A stretch of 39,496 bases of DNA from Symsagittifera roscoffensis (taxonomy: Eukaryota; Xenacoelomorpha; Acoela; Convolutidae): contig NW_026970679.1 in the NCBI RefSeq assembly GCF_963678635.1, positions 1-39,496 on the forward strand, written 5' to 3'. The position numbers and the translations under genes are program-made. Positions 22,631 through 32,630 of the stretch are shown here, piece after piece (position 1 is the first letter of the stretch; every line of letters starts with the position of its first letter). The notes beneath the pieces are model-generated. The model saw only the letters and a program-made list of their open reading frames with translations, searched no databases and had not been told where the DNA came from.

Positions 22631-23449
22631 TTGAAGTTCCTGGCATTGAACAAACTTCCTGGCATTGAACAAACATCAGATAATCTCGAAGTAAACGAAA
22701 TTAAAATTTGTGTGCCTACGTCACTTTTTATAAAAACATTTGAATTGGCACATACAGATCAATTAGCAGGTGATGCAGGAAAAGACAAAACCATTGCGAA
22801 TATTTTTTTTGGCCAGGCATGTACAAATGGATAACCCAGTTAACCCAGATGTCTTGACTGTCAAAAAAATAAACACAAACATCACAATCTTAACAAAGCA
22901 CCTTTAGAACAATGGACGGATACAGTACCTTTTCCTTATCATACTGTACACATAGATCATCGGGACTAATTACTCCTACATCAAACGGAAAGAAACACTG
23001 TTTAGTTGTAGTAGATTCATTTTCTCGATTCCTCCGGTTATATCCAGTAGCTAACACTACCGCCTTTGAAACAATAAAAACTTTAGAAAAAATCATTCTC
23101 TAAATGGGTAATCCACAAAAACTAGTTTTATGATAAAGGAACAACTTACAAGAACGAAGATTTTACTAGTTGGCTTCATGAACTAGGAATAACACATGCT
23201 CTCAGAACCACATATTTACCATGGACAAATGGTAAAGTGGAAATACAAAACAAACATCTAGGAACACATTTTAGAATTTTCTTTGATCAAGCAAAGGGAA
23301 ATTGCAGTGGTCTAGCTGCGAAATTTGCTTTCGCTCATAACACCACTATCAACGCAAGTACTGGGTTAACCCCATACGAAATTGTTTTCGGACGAAAACC
23401 TCAAATACCAATTTCCTTAAAGCTAGGATTATTTCGAAACTCAGAATAA
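22631..23449 (+). pseudogene. Integrase, element 2
   Basis: The zinc-binding part has His at 22751 and the Cys pair at 22850 and 22859. The second His position appears as Asp (LAGDAGKDKT). The core's first Asp is at 22955 (HID), just before a frameshift, followed by a second frame reading KKHCLVVVDSFSRFLRLYP. The second Asp (23132) and the Glu (23240) lie in one later frame with 35 codons between them, the standard spacing. Extra bases near 23127 add another shift. The 3' part matches element 1 closely. Confidence 0.8.
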
Positions 23450-24352
23450 ACGTGAAATTCTGTGCTAGTCTCCCATTACACAGACATTCTTTATAAACAT
23501 CGTTAAATAAAGCTGTACAACCATTATTAAAACCAAAAATTAACACTTCACTACTTTTCCGAGAGAACCAATTTAAATACATCTATAAAACAGCTTACAG
23601 GAAAAGTCTTGAACATAACGACAAAATCCACAAATATCGAAACAAACATAAATTAGGAAAACCCTTAGAAATAGGACAAAAATTAGTTATGGTATTACTA
23701 ATGGAATAACTTATATTCAGATCAAACTATGAAAAAGACAGCTCATAGAAACCATCTAATTGAATACTTTCCCATTGAAGAAAAAGCAAAGGAACTGGTG
23801 AATGACTATATTTAAAAGACCAGTCTTAAAAAGCATTGTATGAAAACTTAAGGCAATCATGGAATAAAATTGTCAATACACCACTCACCAACAAATCATT
23901 TCAAAAGCCAATGGGTTCATCAGAATATTTACCTGTCGAAACACACCATAGACGAAAAAATAAAAAAAAAACTACATGAAAATGTGCAAGAAAAAATCCT
24001 AACGAATATAGACTCAGGATTTCAAGAGCACAACACAGACACTATACAAATGCCACATAAGCCAAGATTACAGAGAAGGTTTGGCACCTCTTTTTCTCAA
24101 ACGATAGGATTGGTAATAATTTCAATGAATTGTCATTTATACCATCTACATCAAGACACAACCCCCAAATCGGACAGACATCTGTTCAAACGGGCTCGAC
24201 AAACGAAAGACTTCGAAGACGTCGGCGACAACCCAGCTTCTACCAAGCAGGATTCAGTTAAACAATCTCTAGTAGTCTTCACTAACTAAAACCTAAAAAC
24301 TCATTTTGTACTCTCCGGGTCATCAATTTGGATACAAAAGATAATTCAAACT
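23450..24352 (+). pseudogene. Integrase C-terminal tail remnant, element 2
   Basis: Same sequence as 16527-17436. Fragments of a basic, Lys/Asn-rich C-terminal extension are readable in several frames, including an Arg-rich patch near 24215. Stops and shifts are frequent. It leads directly to an ATG at 24353 that opens the env-like region. Confidence 0.6.
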
Positions 24353-26742
24353 ATGACCCCACACGTAACCGTCAATCAAATTAGTCAATTTTTTAAAACA
24401 ATGGTTTCTTCCAATGAAAACCAACCGCAAAATTTACTATTGCTAACTTTTAGCAACTTCGTGATAATGATGAAATTTACTACTCTACTTTCAACATTTA
24501 TACCTCTTGTCATTCTACAGAATGATGACCTGGAAAACGTATCAAATCTTCTCAAGTTACTCACTATGACTGTTCAAGCATGCAGGAAAATGAAATGTAT
24601 GCTTTAAATTAATAGCCCCATGTGAAGTTAGCCACGAAAACCTTCACACTACCGATAGCACAATTAGCGTATATCAGCGGTCTTATAGAACATACGTGAA
24701 CGCAGCTATGTGTAAAAACAAAACATTTCCCAATCGTTATAATTGCGGAATGTGGGCACATTCTTCCATTGTTCACAATAAGAACATGATAACTTAGGAA
24801 ACTATTATAACACCAGAAGGTTGCGAAAAAGCAGCAAAGAACAACAAAGTTACAGTGAATGAAGAAGGATACACTCATGAATTAATTATAAAAATGGATG
24901 GAAGTATTTTACAAACCAGAAATGAAGGAACATCATTAGAAGGCGACAGTTCGACAGCATGTAAGAATAGGGGACAAGTAAAACACTATAGCTATGAAAC
25001 GCACATGCAGAAAATTAAACTCAAAGTAAATCTAGAAAAAAAAACAAGTAAAAAATCCATACGGTATCCCAATACCACGCGCAATATTCGAAGGCGGATG
25101 AAAGTCCACATCATTAGACCCTTATGCTTACACATGGGATATGCCCGAAAATGGCGTAGTCTCAAAATTCTTTTCTCAAAAAGCGAAAATGTTCAAGTAC
25201 GCTAATAAGTTGGACCACCCTCAATATCATATACTGAGTGAGGGATCGGCACCCAACGGCTTAGATCTAAAAATTCGCATTTACAATAAGCAGCAAGAAG
25301 TCTGCAGCAGGCCAGGAGCATTATACAAAACAAATTTTGAGTCCTTGTTTATTTCATACCCAGGCGGTTTTGATATGAACACTGGTAAATCCAGCAACAT
25401 ACGACGCGATGATAGAAATTACTATCAAATGCAAATAAACGAGAACAATCAAATAAGAGTGAAACCTTTGAATTACCCTCTGGGATCAGGTAATTTTTCA
25501 TTCCTCTGTGATGAACGTAACAATAAAAATTGGGGTCCTCTTTGGCACCATGTAGGTACCGATGAAATTGATTACGAACTTCATCTGGGTGCAAATTTAG
25601 ATTACATAATGTTTTTTAATGTTAAGCAACTCAGATATTCTGAAATGACATTTTTACAGAATCAATGTGAACTCGAAAGAACACAAATTCTAACAATAAT
25701 GATGTTAGCTTTACAAACTACCAGGCTTGCAGGATTCATGCTAACTGGCAACCGCTCTATGTTTTTGGATACCGATGGAGCAGTTGGTTGGCTGTATCTT
25801 TGCCCTAAAAATTTTCACCTCTTAAAGTTCTCAAAAAATGCTTTGATCGAATACCGATCTTTTACAATGGGCGAACAATGTTTTTCGACCCTATTACCCG
25901 CCAAACTTTTCCTTTTGCCAGCGAAATACATTGCGTTGGTGGCTACAAAATGCCTTTTAACTTGATTTAGATGATAAATCATCTTGGTATCAATTAATGC
26001 CGGCTCCAATACCTTTCAAGACTACTTTAATGTTCGCTCCACAAGATATAGGCCATATTACGGAATTTCCCGTATACGATTCGAGACGCGCAGGCATGCA
26101 TACCCCAAGACAATTAAAAGCTTTTTGGGATAACATTATTCATAACACAGCATCCATATCTATTCTCAAAAAAATTTGTTCTTTAAAATGGGCACATGGA
26201 TTATGCAAATTCCGACTCTTTAACCGCCGCAATGGGCTTAAAACAAAAAGTGTATCTAGATTCTCTGCTTTTACCGGAATTTTTCATAAAAAATTTCATC
26301 GGAACATTCGGTTCAGTCACTTTTTTTCTCAGAGAAAATCGGAATTTATTTTGCCTGTTTTCTTTTTCGTTAATTCCCGCTAGAAATCATAGTAATATTT
26401 ATTAAAGCTTTGGAAATTATTAAGCTAACAAATCGTACTATGAGCTTCTGGAAGATAATATTAAGTGCAACGTATAACCGTTTCGTTCTTTCAGTTCTTA
26501 CTTCCAATTTCTCAAACGAAAACTCCAATCTTGAATCATCAGCTTTGCAAAACTCAAGACAAAAACAAATACGACAACAAAATCATAATCAAAATATTTA
26601 CCAAGAAAGCACTGCTTCAATACCTATGGTAGAGCGACATGAGCCTGTAGTACCCTTAATTTCACCAGATTCACGAAACAAACCTGGTTTATACACATAC
26701 CTAAATAACCAAAATGAACATTTAGTACGAACAATGCGATAG
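24353..26742 (+). pseudogene. Env-like membrane glycoprotein region
   Basis: Placed after integrase, where env lies in infectious gypsy elements. The frame at 24353 begins with an ATG and soon has a long hydrophobic run (about 24436-24515) that could be a signal peptide. Cys-rich extracellular-like stretches follow at 24690-25050. The longest frame, 25141-25965, includes the stretch YHILSEGSAPNGLDLKIRIY and DTDGAVGWLYLCPK. Reading switches frame near 25.83 kb and near 26.2 kb. A hydrophobic, probably membrane-spanning part is near 26.3 kb, and a polar tail ends at 26742. Stops and shifts make it non-functional. The pattern reminds me of chuvirus-like glycoproteins captured by LTR elements more than baculovirus-F-type env, but this is from memory and unverified. 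Confidence 0.55.
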
Positions 26743-26864
26743 GAACGATCTCTAGCACAACAATCCCTCATTCAACCACCAACAACAACACTATAACACC
26801 AATCTAAGCCACAGTTTTCTATTTCAGAATGCCCTCAAGAAAATTGTGCATCCCCATAGACTAA
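26743..26864 (+). other. Short spacer after env-like region
   Basis: A Gln/Thr/Pro-rich continuation with stops; no recognisable motif. Confidence 0.3.
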
Positions 26865-26865
26865 A

Positions 26866-27104
26866 TGCTAGTCGATATTTTAGACAGACAAGTTCTTTTA
26901 CTAATTCAATTTACCTCACTTACAAACAAACTGTTTACACGAATAGCAGCTGTTGACTTACATCAATTAGGAACTAATAAATTTATACGCCTCATGCTAA
27001 TTGTTTATCGAGGAAGTGTGATTAATGCAGCTGTCATTGAATCATCGAATCCAAAATATAATTATATCTGTTCGTTTCTCAAAGTAACGAGTCTGCTCTC
27101 ATAA
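26866..27104 (+). pseudogene. Unknown module, copy 1
   Basis: The open frame reads LVDILDRQVLLLIQF, then NKFIRLMLIVY and SSNPKYNYICSFLK. The same order of hydrophobic blocks recurs at 27181, 27362 and in the 27960-28600 region. The ATG at 26866 could be a start, but no upstream signal is clear. I do not recognise the family. The repetition shows a once-coding module duplicated in tandem. Confidence 0.5.
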
Positions 27105-27180
27105 AAATTACTCCAGAAGGAGTTCAGTTTTGTGTGTGAAAATACCACAATACAAAGAATTAAATTGAACAAACATTTAA

Positions 27181-27345
27181 TTGTTGGTAGATATTTTGGA
27201 TTGAGACATTCGTTTATTAATTCAACTCCCAGGTTACGCAAACAAACTACCAGCTTTAATAGCAACAGAAAAATTACCAAAAACCAAACTGAATGAATGT
27301 ATTAACCTTATGATAATAACTTATCCTGAGGAAACTGTTATATAA
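27181..27345 (+). pseudogene. Unknown module, copy 2
   Basis: It starts LLVDILD and then, after a TGA, reads RLLIQLPGYANKLPALIAT and INLMIITYPEE, matching copy 1 in order and spacing about 315 bp downstream. One internal stop and truncation relative to copy 1. Function unknown. Confidence 0.45.
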
Positions 27346-27361
27346 AATTTGGAAAAAAATA

Positions 27362-27631
27362 AATGTTCCTAGACACAAGAAATTTTCTGCTTAATCTTAT
27401 CTAACCTCATTTCCCAAAGAAATTCTATTCCCGAGTAACAACAGCAGTTTTACCATCTGTAGCAATTGATAACCATTTACACTTAATTATCAACAACTTT
27501 CACCATAGTCAAATTTACGATATTATAGTAAAGGCAACCAATCCTAAATACAAAGATATTCTTCACATCTTAAAGTATAAAAACTCAGCCATATTCGAAA
27601 CTGCTTGTGAAGATATTGTTTTTTGTGATTA
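27362..27631 (+). pseudogene. Unknown module, copy 3
   Basis: MFLDTRNFLLNLI opens the copy. A frame change then gives VAIDNHLHLIINNFHHSQIY and ATNPKYKDILHILKY, which aligns with the SSNPKYNYICSFLK segment of copy 1. It is decayed by at least one stop or shift. Confidence 0.45.
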
Positions 27632-28129
27632 AAATAATTGAACAGAAACTCATGTTATTTAAACACAACAATCGTCACGTACTCCTTTACCAAATAGAAA
27701 AAACCTTCGACGCTTGTAACGGTTCATATTGTCCAAAACTTATGTTATACTTCGATTAGTGTAATACGTGGGAAGACGGAACACTTTAAGTCATCCACAA
27801 CTCGCCATATTTGAGTTTTTTCCTAGTTTTGTCGAAAACTAGCTTAAGTCATCTGCCAAAAACCTAAACGATTTTCATTCAAATGATCTCACTAACCTCT
27901 CGTAACCTGTTTATTTGGTTACCAAACCTACGTTACTAACTTATTGGAGTAGAAAAACACTCTGAAAACTTTTATTTTTTACATGTGAGTAAGATTAACT
28001 CCATTATATCAACTACAATCACAGTTCCAGGAAATCACCCCAATTTCCTTGAACTAACTCATTTTTTTGCTTTTGACACAAATGCAGAATTTTGTCTAAA
28101 TCCATCTATTTTTTCTAATTAGAAAGAAA
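27632..28129 (+). pseudogene. Degenerate coding-like stretch, possible module copy 4
   Basis: No long frame. Around 27960-28120 one frame reads SKINSIISTTITVPGNHPNF and LELTHFFAFDTN, which resembles the middle of copy 3. Stops are frequent, and the assignment is weak. Confidence 0.3.
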
Positions 28130-28603
28130 ATGATGTTTGATATTAACGACCAACAAGTTTCAGTTATTCACATAAAGAAAACCTTTGAATTACAACCACA
28201 TTTACAAGTTTACATGAGAGTTATTGTTCGATACATCGAAACGCGTATTTTCGAGGAACATAGTATTTATCCCACTTCCCGATGTTGGCCATTCTTTCTT
28301 TTTGTATCTGATTATCCGGAGTCTTGTCCTACCAATATTGAATATGAAAATTGTACTTTAGACCAGAATGATAATTTTTTTTACGAAGGAACCTTCGTCC
28401 AAATTAAAGGGTTCCAACGCTCCTTCATTCTAGCAGAAAATTTCAAAATAATCCCCATTTTAATATTTCATTTCGAAACACTTTATAATGGCGAAATTTA
28501 CAGCACCATTAATAAACTAAGCAATAAATACTGGCATCTAATCCTATGTCTTACAAATAGCCTAACATTTCCCATTCCCTGCGATCTAGACCAGATTGAA
28601 TGA
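28130..28603 (+). CDS. Hypothetical protein, 157 aa, last copy of unknown module
   Basis: This frame opens with ATG at 28130 (context GAAAATGATG) and runs 157 codons, the longest unbroken frame of the cluster. Its C-terminal part (FETLYNGEIYSTINKLSNKY, then WHLILCL) aligns with the NNFHHSQIY...NPKYKDILHIL part of copy 3, so it belongs to the tandem family. The middle has several Cys (for example SRCWPF, ESCPTN, ENCTLDQ). No signal peptide or catalytic motif was seen. The stop at 28601 is followed 9 bp later by the ATG of the next ORF. It may be a remnant accessory gene of the env-bearing element or of another inserted virus-like element. Confidence 0.5.
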   Translation: MMFDINDQQVSVIHIKKTFELQPHLQVYMRVIVRYIETRIFEEHSIYPTSRCWPFFLFVSDYPESCPTNIEYENCTLDQNDNFFYEGTFVQIKGFQRSFILAENFKIIPILIFHFETLYNGEIYSTINKLSNKYWHLILCLTNSLTFPIPCDLDQIE

Positions 28604-28612
28604 GCAGTGAAA

Positions 28613-28981
28613 ATGGCAACTGAACGTCCTATATGTTTGGAAATTTGCAATCAAATGAAAAAATTACATAAAAAATTACCTCCACAACCATCACATTTAG
28701 TTTGCGTTAATTCTTATAGTAAATTCAAGATAAGAGCTAGTACACCATTCGCAAAAACTCGTTGTCACAATTGCAGGCAGAATATTCAAGTAATTAATAT
28801 GTCAGAATATGATTTCTGTAATATCTGCAACCAATTAGTGTTATCCAGAAACAAACGAAAGGGCGAACATATGATAGTTAAACACCCTTATATGATTGTA
28901 TGCAATAATTGCATTGAGAAAAGCAAACAAATGTGCCCTATCTGTTTTTCAAAAATTGTTTTTGATGAGGTTTGGGCATAA
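28613..28981 (+). CDS. Cys-rich RING/zinc-ribbon-like protein, 122 aa
   Basis: The ATG at 28613 (GAAAATGGCA) starts a 122-aa frame. The N-terminus reads MATERPICLEICNQMKKLHK. A metal-binding half follows with four CxxC pairs: CHNC, CNIC, CNNC and CPIC, the last two as VCNNCIEKSKQMCPICF with a His-containing stretch before them. This is the spacing of a RING or double zinc-ribbon fold, though the third RING Cys is not obvious. RING proteins are usually E3 ubiquitin ligases; ribbon proteins bind nucleic acid. I cannot decide. Related, more decayed copies follow at 28997 and 29631, so it is part of a tandem family. Confidence 0.55.
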   Translation: MATERPICLEICNQMKKLHKKLPPQPSHLVCVNSYSKFKIRASTPFAKTRCHNCRQNIQVINMSEYDFCNICNQLVLSRNKRKGEHMIVKHPYMIVCNNCIEKSKQMCPICFSKIVFDEVWA

Positions 28982-28996
28982 CTTTTTTTATTACAA

Positions 28997-29240
28997 TGGC
29001 AAACGAATGACCTGTTTGCCTGGAATTAAAAACATCCCTTCAATTAAGAAAACTTCACAAAAAAATATCCACAACCCGTTCAGTTTATTTGTAATGAATG
29101 CTACATGACTCTTAAGTCCAAACCTAAATTAATTTTTGACAAATTCTAATGCTCAATATGTCGCCAGGATGTTCAAGTACTAAACTTAGAACCAATTGAC
29201 GAATGTCAGATCTGTAAAGGCAATAAAAAATAACTAAACA
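28997..29240 (+). pseudogene. Second, broken copy of the Cys-rich ORF
   Basis: It begins MANE then TGA then PVCLELKTSLQLRKLHKKIS, clearly related to the N-terminus of the preceding ORF. In another frame it continues CSICRQDVQVLNLEPIDECQ, matching the CHNCRQNIQVINM part. Stops and shifts separate the pieces. The copies are about 385 bp apart. Confidence 0.55.
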
Positions 29241-29598
29241 ATTATGATGTTTGTTTAGGTAAATACCAAAATGTTCTGCTTGGTAATGGACATTGATTTT
29301 GTCCTTGATTACAATCTCCTTGTCCAAGTTGACGGTTACCAAGCGTGTACAAATCATATTTATATTCATCCCGATCAACAACAGTTGGATATTTTTTGCA
29401 AACGTTATGGTCCTGGTTCCACGATGAAGAAATTTACTGTCAAAAGCAGAAGTAGATTTTTACAATATTACCATAAATGAGTTCAACAGTAAGGAAGATG
29501 TTATCAACATCAATTTTCAAACCTATAATCGACTTATGCTTTAATTTTTCCTCAAATAAAAATCATTCAGATAACTTTACCAGTTTTTAAGTGTAAAA
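29241..29598 (+). other. Stretch without recognisable gene between Cys-rich copies
   Basis: A 69-codon frame (29271-29480) occurs, starting ATG and reading MFCLVMDIDFVLDYNLLVQV. I see no motif or paralogue, so it may be chance. Confidence 0.3.
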
Positions 29599-29630
29599 TT
29601 GTCCAAGTTTGTTAATTTTATTTCCAAAAT

Positions 29631-29906
29631 TTGTTTTATGTTTTCCAGCCCATTTTACAGTACTTCCGAAAAACCATTACACAACCCACTCTTGAATTCC
29701 CGATTTGCTACTTACCAAAATCCAAATTCAAGAAACAACACAATAACCAGCCTCATTATCCACCACACTTCATCTGCATAGACTGTCATGAGCAAATTGT
29801 AGCTCATTTTTCAAAATATGGACAAATTTTATGCCCCATTTGCCAAGTCCCAAATTATACCCGTTCACTTTCCCATTATTCTCCTTGTTGTGTATGCGAA
29901 AGTTAG
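29631..29906 (+). pseudogene. Third Cys-rich copy
   Basis: A 91-codon frame ends in ICIDCHEQIVAHFSKYGQIL followed by CPICQVP and CCVCES, so CxxC pairs again appear in the same order as in the ORF at 28613. The N-terminal part is not similar. It may be an N-terminally altered paralogue. Confidence 0.45.
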
Positions 29907-29940
29907 GTGAAAAGCGCAAATTGGGAAATACTCAGACCCA

Positions 29941-30130
29941 CAGTATGGCAAGCTGTCAACATCTTACCAATTGCCATCAAGGTATCACTATTTGTACAAG
30001 ATGCCTCCCAAGTACGGCAAAATTTTGTTCCTTATGCCACATCCTTTGTGATTTTTCCGACCCATGGAGTTATTTCTCTACACTAAAGCGATGTCCATAT
30101 ACGGTTCCTCTACAATCCTACATTTGGTAA
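29941..30130 (+). pseudogene. Fourth Cys-rich fragment
   Basis: In the frame of 29831-30130 the stretch ITICTRCLPSTAKFCSLCHI has two CxxC pairs spaced like the end of the ORF at 28613. Cys and His continue upstream (ASCQHLTNCHQG). The frame overlaps the third copy's end in another frame. It could be the C-terminal half of the third copy after a shift. Confidence 0.4.
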
Positions 30131-30144
30131 GGCCTCAAGACTTC

Positions 30145-30560
30145 AGTAATCCGCTAACAATTTTTAAACAAAAATAAACACAAAAGACTCTCTTAAACAC
30201 GCTATATTGTATACTTTTTACCCCCCGGTTTTTCTAGTGCCTTTTACCTATAAAAGGGGACCCATGGTAAGCCTGTGGATGACCCCAGGTGGATATACAT
30301 TTAAATTTAGGGGTTAATTAATGCCCCCAAATTTCCATTTTTGCTTTAACTACAAACGTTTAAATTCTGAGCTTAACTCAGTGTTGTAAAATTCTTTTTT
30401 CCTGTGATTAATAAAAACCATGATCGTCTTTCTTCATTTGTTTTCCTTGGTGAACTTGTAAGAAACCACAAGATTATCTTTTGCTCCTTTTATATATAAA
30501 ATTTTACACTTTTGTAACAGTCCTTCATTATTCAAATTTGATAATAAGCCTTAGTATCCA
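30145..30560 (+). promoter_or_regulatory. LTR- or promoter-like stretch with TATA and AATAAA
   Basis: CCTATAAAAGGGG lies near 30248. About 160 bp downstream is TTAATAAAAACC near 30408, followed by a T/G-rich stretch. This is the order of TATA box and polyadenylation signal in an LTR. It follows the env-like and Cys-rich region. No second copy was found in the window, so an LTR assignment is unproven; it may be an ordinary promoter or an unrelated fragment. Confidence 0.3.
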
Positions 30561-30639
30561 TATATAATTCGGGAATTTGAATATTTTCTTATTTTATATT
30601 GATGTGTAGCAAAATGGAATATGACCAAGTTTTGAATTG

Positions 30640-31330
30640 GAACTGCTGAAATGCTGAACCAGCATCCGAGGAGTTCAAAAGAAAATTGCCTCTCAGAAAG
30701 AAGCAACTGAAATCTGTAGTACAATCTTTGTCAATGGACGATGGGTTAAATAAGAACCCTCGGAATTTCCCCCGTCTAAATCAAAGATCAAAACTGCAGA
30801 AGAACAGGGAAGTAGGAAAAAAAATTGGATACTGAAAACCTTAGATGTATAACGAGTTTGAAGTATTCAATAAAACAAAACTACAACAGATGGAAACTGC
30901 CATCATTTATTGAAGTTGTCAACTCGACGACAATGGAAAAGGCGATGATGCCTGTCGAGTTTATAGCCCAACAAGAAGTGGTGATAAATGAGGAAACCAA
31001 CTTCTGAAAATTGAAGAAGAGAGAAGAGCAAGGCTACATCCTGAAAGCAGGGGGAACTCAAGTTACCATCCCATTTGAGGGAATAACTGCTTTCCCAAAC
31101 TATGTAAGACCCAAGCAGAAAGAGCAAGACGATAATAAAGAGCTTATAGACGGGATGAGCAGGCTGCGAACTAAGAATAAAATAAAATAAAAAGAAAATC
31201 GTCAAGTTACAGCAAAAACTCGAGGCTTCACAGAGGAAGATAGCTATCCTCAGAGCGTACAATGTGGAGCTAGAAGCAAGAAGGAAGCTCTAGACGAAAT
31301 TTAGAGCTCTAGAGAACAAAAAGCATATTT
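30640..31330 (+). pseudogene. Broken coding relic with coiled-coil-like tail
   Basis: The frame of 30825-31007 continues past a TGA at 31005 as KKREEQGYILKAGGTQVTIP and FEGITAFPNYVRPKQKEQDD up to a TAA near 31187. The next frame then reads KKIVKLQQKLEASQRKIAIL, a heptad-like charged helix, and stops again at 31291. GC content is higher than the flanks and the peptide is coherent across two breaks, so this was probably a gene. The family is unknown; it resembles neither Gag here. It lies 160 bp before repeat copy B. Confidence 0.45.
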
Positions 31331-31488
31331 AAATTTGAGTCCATTAACTTAATTTATCAACATAACAATTTCATTTGATGTTTTTTTTAAATGTTATAAC
31401 TAAAATATTTAATCATTAAAGTGTTTAAATTATCACCATTGTAACTGTAAGAATCGAACAGCTTATTTTTCTTAAAAAAGGGGTAAGT

Positions 31489-32630
31489 TGTAGTATTGAA
31501 AATACTACACGGACAAAAGACCCTTGTCTTAATTGTTCATTTAACGACCCAATTCTAAATTGGGGCATGCCATTTAAACTATAACCTCTTTTCACAAAAT
31601 CAGATATTGACTGATTTACTCTTATTAGGACTATAAAGTCTGGTTTTGAAAATCCACTACTTTTTAAATACTTGTTCAATTTTTCTCATTTTTTTCATGC
31701 TCACTATTTTCAGAGGGCGGTGATTATTAACACGTCCCTTTTAACTTTAACTTGAAACAAAATGGATAATTTTTTAGCAGTCTTGCTGGCTGCACTGAAA
31801 TTTTCCTTACTTTGATTAAGCAGAGATGCACCTGGAATATGATGCATCAGAGAGAGTAATATGAATTGTTAATCAGACAAAACTGAAGGCTGCAGTTTTA
31901 ATCAAAGAGGACTAATAATTTGAAAGTATTTGATTTGAAAAAATCAAATAAAAATTAGTTGAAAATTCACTTATAAGAAAGGGAGAATAAAGGAGCAGGT
32001 GAAACCTGAAAAGTTAAAGATTGAATCAGCCGCCGGTTCATGCTTAAGAGCAAACGGAATGGCCTGAAATCTTCAATGTTTCATTTTGCTCAATCAGCAG
32101 CAAGTCAGATCTCATAACATCTACTTTTTCAAAATAAATAATTTTTCGTTTCGACTTTAACAATAACATAAAACTAGCCTTTCTTTCCAAAAAAATAGAG
32201 AAACAATTCTCGTTTAAAATTTGATAAAGTTATAAATCGAGATACGCACAACTGAGGGAATCTGGACCATAAGGACCAAAAGGACTACGGCAAGGACAAT
32301 ACAGACGACCAACCATAAGTGCAGAAGTGGACACAATCAAGGGTGATCCAAGAATACTAAACAATCATCGACCTTAGTAAGAAGATAAAATATTGATGAA
32401 CAAAATAAGATTAACCCAACCTCCCTCACAGGCATATTTCTTTAAGTTGTTCGATTCGTTTATATAATCTAATAACCCTGTGCTTTGTATTTAACCAGCT
32501 AATTAATTCATACCTTTTCTAACTATTGTTTTTACTCTAACTTTTGTCAAGACAACTTGACGATCTAAGGTGAGACTTATATCTTAGGATAAAATTACTA
32601 AGCAATCAACCAGCAATGAACACTTAGTAA
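31489..32630. repeat. Dispersed ~1.1 kb repeat, copy B
   Basis: Direct repeat of 40-1159, with the same terminal structures: hairpin TGTAGTATT/AATACTACA (31489-31509), which is longer than in copy A, and TTACTAAG (32595-32602) with CTTAGTAA (32623-32630). Small insertions (for example near 31980) distinguish it. The flanks differ from those of copy A. Confidence 0.8.

Larger units (their letters stand above)
17791..26750 (+). mobile_element. Decayed gypsy-like element 2 with env-like region
   Basis: The order leader, gag, protease, RT, RNase H, integrase, env-like glycoprotein is that of an env-bearing Ty3/gypsy (errantivirus-like) element. Every gene is broken by stops or frameshifts and the gag ATG is changed to TTG. 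No copy of the tandem unit follows env, so no 3' LTR of that type is visible. An LTR-like stretch at 30.15-30.55 kb and further repeated ORFs (26.86-30.13 kb) may or may not belong to it. Confidence 0.8.

Noticed and set aside
30903-31262. 119-codon minus-strand hydrophobic frame
   Set aside because: It is antisense to the coherent plus-strand relic with charged helix; hydrophobicity is the expected mirror of Lys/Glu codons.
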